A stretch of 22,742 nt of DNA from an uncultured Brevundimonas sp. (GTDB taxonomy: Bacteria > Pseudomonadota > Alphaproteobacteria > Caulobacterales > Caulobacteraceae): contig NZ_CALTWS010000017.1 of assembly GCF_943913055.1 (NCBI RefSeq), forward strand, positions 1 to 22,742. Reading direction: 5' to 3'. The notes below the pieces were generated by a model. That model had not been told where the DNA came from. It saw only the letters and a program-made list of their open reading frames with translations, and did not search any database. Positions within the stretch are counted from its first letter, which is position 1. Each line of letters begins with the position of its first letter. This document shows, piece after piece, positions 15,697 to 22,742 of the stretch. Both the position numbers and the translations under genes were made by a program.

Positions 15697-17001
15697 ATGA
15701 CCCGACTTGCTGCGATCTTCATGACCCTCGTTGTCGCCGCGGGATTAGCGGTTGTCACCGCACCTGCTTCGGCGAAAAGCCAAGCGCGATCCTACGCATT
15801 GTCCGGCGACTGCGCGGGCTGGCCCGCCACAACGGTACGGATGGTGGCCGGGGCCTGTCTGGGTCGGGTGTGGCAGCGCAGCGGTGCCGACGGCCCGCGC
15901 ATGCCGCGCGACCTGCTGGAGCTGGACGACGGCGACTGGCTGGTGTCCGATCTGGGCAGTTGGGACGCCGGCCGAGGGGCCCTGTGGCGGATGTCGCCGC
16001 AAGCGGATGGCAGCGTGCGCTGGACCCGGCTGATGCGCGGCCTGTCGATGCCGCACACCCTGGCGCGCGGGCCGGACGGGCGGATCTATCTGGCGGAGAT
16101 GAGCCGCATTCTGGCTCTCGACCCCGCCCAACTGCGCCCCGGCATGACGGGGACGCCGGTGGTCGAGGGGCTGCCCGACAATCGCCTGCATGAGAATCGG
16201 CATCCGCTATCGGCCTTCATTTTCGACGGCGACGGCAGCCTGCTGGTCAATGTGGGGGCCCCGACCGATCGCTGCCTGACCGCCGCCGGACGGCCCAACC
16301 GCAATGCGCGGGGTCTGTGCGCCGAGGACGACGATCAGGCCATGGTGCGCCGCTATGAGTATGGCAGAAACGGACGCTGGAGCGCGGACTGGACCGTCTT
16401 CGCCTCGGGCCTGCGCAACTCGGTGGCCATGGTGCGCCATGTGTCGGGCGCGATTTACCAGGGCGAGAATTCCGTCGACCTGAACACGCCCGAGCGGCCG
16501 TTCGACGAAATCAACCGTCTGATGGTTGGGCGGCATTACGGCTGGCCCTATTGCACCGATCGGGGAACGTCGCTGCCGGGCTGGACGGCGACACAGGCGC
16601 AGTGCGGACGACGGACCGCGCCCGTGTCCCTGCTGCCGCCGCACGCCGCGCCGCTGGACATGCTCTACTACGATGGGGCGATGTTCCCCGAGTGGCGCGG
16701 GCGGATGTTGATGAGCTGGCACGGCCATCGCCGGGCGGCGGGCCGCATCGTGGCCATCGAGACGGATGGCGAGGGTGCGCCCCTGACCGACACCCGCGCC
16801 CGCTATGCCATCTATCCGCGCGGCTCCATGCCCTATCCCGTCGAAGCGCCCGCGCCGCGCGCCGTCGTACTGACGCCCGGCTGGAGCAAACAGGCCGACC
16901 ACCCACAGGGCTCACCCGTCGGCATGGCGGTCGCGAAAGACGGCTCGATCTGGGTGGCCGACGACCGCGCGGGCGCGATCCTCAGGATCGCCAGACCCTA
17001 G
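15697..17001 (+). CDS. Exported glucose/sorbosone dehydrogenase-like beta-propeller protein
   Basis: A 434-residue secreted protein. The signal peptide ends near residue 26 (VTAPASA). The rest is a six-bladed-propeller-type sequence of the GSDH family: MPRDLLELDDGDWLVSDLG, MPHTLARGPDGRIYLAEM, HPLSAFIFDGDGSLLVNVG, FASGLRNSVAM, GRHYGWPYC, and the closing SPVGMAVAKDGSIWVADD. Family members with PQQ oxidise sugars in the periplasm, but many GSDH-like proteins have no proven activity, and no PQQ synthesis genes are in this window. Six cysteines (39, 54, 193, 208, 286, 303) could form three disulfides, which suits export. There is no haem motif. The stop codon overlaps the argG stop on the opposite strand. 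Confidence 0.82.
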   Translation: MTRLAAIFMTLVVAAGLAVVTAPASAKSQARSYALSGDCAGWPATTVRMVAGACLGRVWQRSGADGPRMPRDLLELDDGDWLVSDLGSWDAGRGALWRMSPQADGSVRWTRLMRGLSMPHTLARGPDGRIYLAEMSRILALDPAQLRPGMTGTPVVEGLPDNRLHENRHPLSAFIFDGDGSLLVNVGAPTDRCLTAAGRPNRNARGLCAEDDDQAMVRRYEYGRNGRWSADWTVFASGLRNSVAMVRHVSGAIYQGENSVDLNTPERPFDEINRLMVGRHYGWPYCTDRGTSLPGWTATQAQCGRRTAPVSLLPPHAAPLDMLYYDGAMFPEWRGRMLMSWHGHRRAAGRIVAIETDGEGAPLTDTRARYAIYPRGSMPYPVEAPAPRAVVLTPGWSKQADHPQGSPVGMAVAKDGSIWVADDRAGAILRIARP

Positions 17002-18239
17002 CCCGCGTTGCGCTTGGTCCGCTTGCCGAGCACCCGCAGGCGCAGGGCGTTCAGCTTAATGAAGCCCTCGGCGTCGTGGTGATCATAGGCCTGGACGCCT
17101 TCCTCGAAGGTGACGAGGTCCTGATCGTAGAGGCTCTGCTCGCTCTCGCGGCCGATGATGGTGACATTGCCCTTGTAGAGCTTGACCCGCACCGTGCCGG
17201 ACACATTGGCCTGCGAATGATCGATGGCGGCCTGCAACATCTCGCGCTCGGGGCTGAACCAGAAGCCGTTGTAGATCAGGTGGGCGTATTTGATCGCCAG
17301 CTCGTCCTTCAGATGCATGGCCCCGCGATCCAGGGTGATCGACTCGATGCCCCGGTGCGCGGCCAGAAGGATGGTGCCGCCGGGCGTCTCATAGACGCCG
17401 CGCGACTTCATGCCGACGAAGCGGTTCTCGACCAGGTCTAGACGCCCGACGCCGTTGTCGTGACCCAGCTGGTTCAGCTTCGTCAGGATCGTGGCGGGCG
17501 ACATGGTCTCGCCGTCGATGGAGACGGCGTCACCCTTTTCGAAACCCAGGGTGAAGACGGTCGGGGTGTCGGGCGCATCCTCAGGGGCGATGGTGCGCTG
17601 GTGCACGAACTCGGGGGCTTCGACCGCCGGGTCCTCCAGAACCTTGCCCTCGGAAGACGAGTGCAGAAGATTGGCGTCTACGCTGAAGGGTGCCTCGCCG
17701 CGCTTGTCCTTCGAGATCGGGATCTGATGCTTCTCGGCGAAGTCCAGCAGGGCCTCGCGGCTGCGGAACTCCCACTCGCGCCACGGGGCAATCACATGGA
17801 TGTCGGGGTCCAGGGCATAGTAGCCAAGCTCGAACCGGACCTGATCGTTGCCCTTGCCGGTCGCGCCGTGACAGACGGCGTCGGCTCCCAGCATCTTCGC
17901 GATCTCGATCTGGCGCTTGGCGATCAGGGGCCGGGCGATGGAGGTGCCCAGCAGATACTGGCCCTCATAGACGGTGTTGGCGCGGAACATCGGAAAGACG
18001 AAGTCGCGCACGAACTCCTCGCGCAGGTCATCGACGAAGATGTTCTCGGGCTTGATGCCCAGCTTCAGGGCCTTTTCGCGGGCGGGAGCCAGTTCCTCGC
18101 CCTGGCCCAGATCGGCGGTGAAGGTGATGACCTCGGCCTGATATTCGGTCTGCAGCCATTTCAGAATGATCGAGGTGTCCAGACCGCCGGAATAGGCGAG
18201 GACGACCTTCTTGACGGGCTTCTTGGCAGCTGCGGACAT
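16998..18239 (-). CDS. argG: Argininosuccinate synthase
   Basis: A 413-residue enzyme joining citrulline and aspartate, with ATP, in arginine synthesis. The N-terminal P-loop-like AYSGGLDTS (residues 15-23) binds ATP. GATGKGNDQVRFE is the citrulline/aspartate-site signature, and SIDGETMSP, GRLDLVENRFVGMKSRGVYETPGG and the C-terminal tetramer helix region are also present. Length matches the roughly 400-residue bacterial type. The ATG at 18239 has AAGGAT 6 bases upstream; a longer frame to 18308 reads through a palindromic leader and is not conserved-looking. The 3' end overlaps the convergent dehydrogenase-like gene by the four bases CTAG. The 5' side shares a 152-base divergent region with maeB. 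Confidence 0.97.
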   Translation of the reverse strand: MSAAAKKPVKKVVLAYSGGLDTSIILKWLQTEYQAEVITFTADLGQGEELAPAREKALKLGIKPENIFVDDLREEFVRDFVFPMFRANTVYEGQYLLGTSIARPLIAKRQIEIAKMLGADAVCHGATGKGNDQVRFELGYYALDPDIHVIAPWREWEFRSREALLDFAEKHQIPISKDKRGEAPFSVDANLLHSSSEGKVLEDPAVEAPEFVHQRTIAPEDAPDTPTVFTLGFEKGDAVSIDGETMSPATILTKLNQLGHDNGVGRLDLVENRFVGMKSRGVYETPGGTILLAAHRGIESITLDRGAMHLKDELAIKYAHLIYNGFWFSPEREMLQAAIDHSQANVSGTVRVKLYKGNVTIIGRESEQSLYDQDLVTFEEGVQAYDHHDAEGFIKLNALRLRVLGKRTKRNAG

Positions 18240-18274
18240 GGCGTGATCCTTGGGAACGAACGCGGGGAGGCGTG

Positions 18275-18298
18275 TCTGGCCGCGCTTAAACGGCCAGA
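18275..18298. promoter_or_regulatory. Perfect 8-bp palindrome in the argG-maeB divergent region
   Basis: TCTGGCCG (18275-18282) and CGGCCAGA (18291-18298) are exact reverse complements around CGCTTAAA. The palindrome lies 36 bases upstream of the argG ATG and about 94 bases before that of maeB. It could be an operator for a dimeric repressor or a hairpin in the argG leader. No T run follows on either strand, so a plain terminator is unlikely. Confidence 0.5.
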
Positions 18299-18391
18299 TC
18301 GTGGTCAATGCAAGTCCGCGGCCGCGCCGAAGGTTGTCCCCACGTCAGCCGGGCATTAGGACAGACGGGTTCCCGCGACCGAAAGCCGACC

Positions 18392-20657
<2,266 letters not shown>

Positions 20658-20671
<14 letters not shown>

Positions 20672-22358
20672 CGTCCGGCTCCGGTTGGCGGGCCAGGCTG
20701 CGACGCTCGGCCGCCAGCCGGATCCACTCCAGAAGGCAGAAGACGACCGCGATCCCGCCGAGCGCGGCGGCGAACAGGAAGACCGGGGCGAACCCCTGGT
20801 TCTCGATCATCTCGCCCAGCGCCCCACGCCCCAGGGTGCCGATCAGCAGGGCCAGCGACGTGAAGACCGCAAATTGGACCGCGCCGAACATCCGGCTGGA
20901 CAGGGACGACAGATAGGCGACGAAGGCTGCGCCCGCGAAACCACCCGCTATGTTCTCTCCCGCGATGGCCAGCATCAGTCGCGCCATCGGCTCGCCCGCG
21001 CCGAAGGCGCCGAACAGGGCATACAGGCCGGTCGCCTCCATGAAGCGGCCGATGACCGGTGCGCCCATGGCCAGGTCCACGAACAGCAGATTGGTCGCCG
21101 CCGCCAGGACCGCCCCGATCAGCAAGGACGCCATCCGCCCTATGGCCAGCAGGGCCCAGCCGCCCAGGCCGATGCCGATGATGGTCATGATGACGCCGAA
21201 GGTCTTGGACGCCAGCGCCACCTCGCTCTTGGTGTGGCCCAGCGCCCCGCCTGTGTCGCCCATGTAGAAGGGAAAGGCGAAGGGGCCCCAGACGCCATCC
21301 GTGATGCGATAGGTCAAGATCAGGCCCAGCACGATCAGCGAGCCCCAGCCCAGCCGCCCCATCAGCTCGACCAGCGGTGCCAGAATGGCGTCATAGAGTT
21401 TGGTCAGGACCGGCCGATCGCCCGGCGCCGGCGTCGCCACCTTGCCGCGCCAGACTACAAACCCGGCCAGGGCGCAGGGCAGAAGCACGGCGGCGGCAAT
21501 GATCCAGGGACCCCAGGTGCCGGTGAACTCGCCCGCGCTGGGGGCCGGTGTCGTGGTCAGGGCTGTGACCATGAAGGCGACCAGCATATAGGCTGCCCAG
21601 GCCCAGGCCGCGAGCGTGGCGATCAGGGCGATCTGGCGCAGCCGCGGAGAACCCAGGCGCTCCTTGGCGATGGCCTGGGGCGGTGCGGGCGTCGGCTCGG
21701 GCGCGATCAGCGTGCCCAGCACCCCCAGACCCATCAGCATACCGCTCAACATATAGGTGACGGGCCAGCCCACCGCGTCGGCCAGCAGTAGGCTGCCAGC
21801 CCCGCCCACCAGCGCCGCGCTGCGCGATCCGAACTGATAGATGGTGGACAACAGGTCCAGCGGGGCACCCGGGCCTGCCACCTCGATCCGCCAAGTGTCG
21901 ATGACGATATCCTGGGTCGCCGAAGCGAAAGCGGCCAGGGCGGCGGCGATGGCCAGGGGCACCAGAGTCCTGCCCTCGGGATTGGAAAAGGCGATGACGA
22001 ACAGGGCTCCGATCACCACGACCTGACAGCCGATCAGCCAGCTGCGGCGACGGCCCAGTCGCTTTCCGATCACGGGAGGGCGGATGCCGACAAGAGGCGA
22101 CCACAGGAATTTGAAGGCCGCGAAAAGCCCGACCCAGGACAGGATGCCGATCGTCGAGATCGCAACGTCGGCATCGGTCAGCCAAGCGTTCAGCGTGCCC
22201 AGCACCATGGTGATCGGCAGCCCGGCCGAAAAACCGAGCAACAGCATGGCGAGGGTCCGCCGGTCACGAAAGGCGACCTTGATGACGCCCAGACCCCTGG
22301 GCGCGGTGTCGGTGGCTTTGACGGGCTCGGTAGGAACGCGGGCAGGGGTGTCGTTCAT
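20658..22358 (-). CDS. ampG: AmpG-family muropeptide permease (MFS)
   Basis: A 566-residue inner-membrane transporter of the major facilitator superfamily with about 12-14 helices. The N-terminus MLLLGFSAGLPITMVLGTLNAWLTDADVAISTIGILSW, continuing to FKFLWSPLVG, is the AmpG signature; ASATQDIVIDTWRIE is the equivalent of the QD-D motif after helix 4. AmpG imports anhydromuropeptides for peptidoglycan recycling and can affect beta-lactamase induction. It is longer than E. coli AmpG (491), mainly through loops near residues 220-240 and 290-330, as in other alphaproteobacterial forms. The ATG at 22358 has GGAG about 10 bases upstream, which sits inside a perfect hairpin. A longer frame to 22538 would overlap the preceding gene. 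It converges with and overlaps maeB. Confidence 0.88.
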
Positions 22359-22364
22359 TCGGTC

Positions 22365-22383
22365 GGCGTCTCCGGCAGACGCC
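22365..22383 (-). promoter_or_regulatory. ampG: Hairpin overlapping the ampG ribosome-binding site
   Basis: GGCGTCT and AGACGCC form a perfect 7-bp stem with a 5-base loop, ending 6 bases before the ampG ATG. The only Shine-Dalgarno-like GGAG lies across the loop and the 3' arm. It could mask the site, or act as a terminator for the upstream gene, although no T run follows. Confidence 0.5.
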
Positions 22384-22398
22384 CCCCGCGTCCTCAAA

Positions 22399-22742
22399 TC
22401 AGACGGCGACCTTGGCGCGGACGTCCCGGTTCGTCCAGCGGGCAAGTGTGGATCGCAGCGCTTCCAGCTCCAGCGGCTTGACCAGATGGTCGTCCATGCC
22501 GGCCTCCAGACAGGCCCGTCGGTCCTCGGCAAAGGCATTGGCGGTCAGGGCAATGATCGGCGTGCGGTCGCCTGCCGCCCGAATGGCGCGCGAGGCGGTG
22601 GGCCCGTCGACGCCCGGCATGCGCATGTCCATCAGCACCAGATCGTAGCGGGCACGTTTCAGGGCCGCGATGGCCTCTGCCCCATTGGCGGCGGTCTCGA
22701 CGGCGCAGCCTTCGCGTTTCAGCAGGGTACTGGCCAGCAGGG
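22399..22742 (-). CDS. C-terminal receiver domain of a response regulator or hybrid kinase (runs off right edge)
   Basis: Reading leftward from the window edge, 113 residues end at the stop at 22399. They form most of a CheY-like receiver: LLASTLLKREGCAVETAANG, YDLVLMDMRMPGVDG with D38 of the visible part as phospho-acceptor, TPIIALTANAFAEDRRACLEAGMDDHLVKPL with the conserved Thr/Ala and Lys-Pro. The first beta strand and acidic pair lie outside the window. The ALTANAF...GMDDHLVKP style and the protein ending soon after the receiver are typical of hybrid histidine kinases, so a hybrid kinase is more likely than a lone regulator. The gap to ampG is 40 bases on the same strand. What it senses cannot be seen. 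Confidence 0.85.
   Translation of the reverse strand, partial: LLASTLLKREGCAVETAANGAEAIAALKRARYDLVLMDMRMPGVDGPTASRAIRAAGDRTPIIALTANAFAEDRRACLEAGMDDHLVKPLELEALRSTLARWTNRDVRAKVAV

Overview
The window is GC-rich, tightly packed bacterial chromosome, almost certainly from an alphaproteobacterium of the order Caulobacterales (Brevundimonas- or Caulobacter-like). The evidence is a lipoprotein resembling the CC0125/CC1285 family, a CnoX-type thioredoxin with an intact CGPC site, a stand-alone ProXp-ala editing protein, and a purH / rpe / heparinase-like neighbourhood of the kind seen in this class. The genus is inferred from protein style, not from a marker gene.

Layout. 1-779: N-terminal membrane part of the DNA translocase FtsK, leaving the window on the left. 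780-974: a short intergenic region holding a roughly 120 bp inverted-repeat element that runs up to the ubiH start. 975-2228: ubiH (ubiquinone hydroxylase). 2232-4020 (minus): a probable operon cnoX > LON-domain protein > Trm112-like protein. 4095-9053 (minus): purH > alpha/beta hydrolase > rpe > heparinase II/III-like protein, the last two overlapping by 4 bp. 9240-11735 (plus): a hybrid histidine kinase with a large periplasmic helical-repeat sensor. 11745-13060: ProXp-ala and a DUF6065-type protein, divergent. 13118-15561 (minus): lipoprotein, LysE-type exporter, and two related small exported Ala-rich proteins. 15697-17001 (plus): exported beta-propeller sugar dehydrogenase-like protein, convergent with argG (16998-18239). 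18392-20671 (plus): malic enzyme MaeB, its 3' end overlapping that of ampG (20658-22358). 22399-22742: C-terminal receiver domain of another signalling protein, leaving the window on the right.

Most genes are core functions: cell division, ubiquinone, purine, arginine, pentose phosphate and C4 metabolism, proteostasis, translation quality control and peptidoglycan recycling. The accessory content is limited to the sensor kinase, the exported paralogue pair, DUF6065 and the exported dehydrogenase-like protein. No stretch over 300 bases lacks a gene. I see no tRNA, rRNA, CRISPR array, prophage, insertion sequence or toxin-antitoxin pair, and no clear undescribed multi-gene system. The most interesting signals are small: the inverted repeat before ubiH, a hairpin that would cover the ampG ribosome-binding site, a perfect palindrome in the argG leader, and the duplicated exported proteins.
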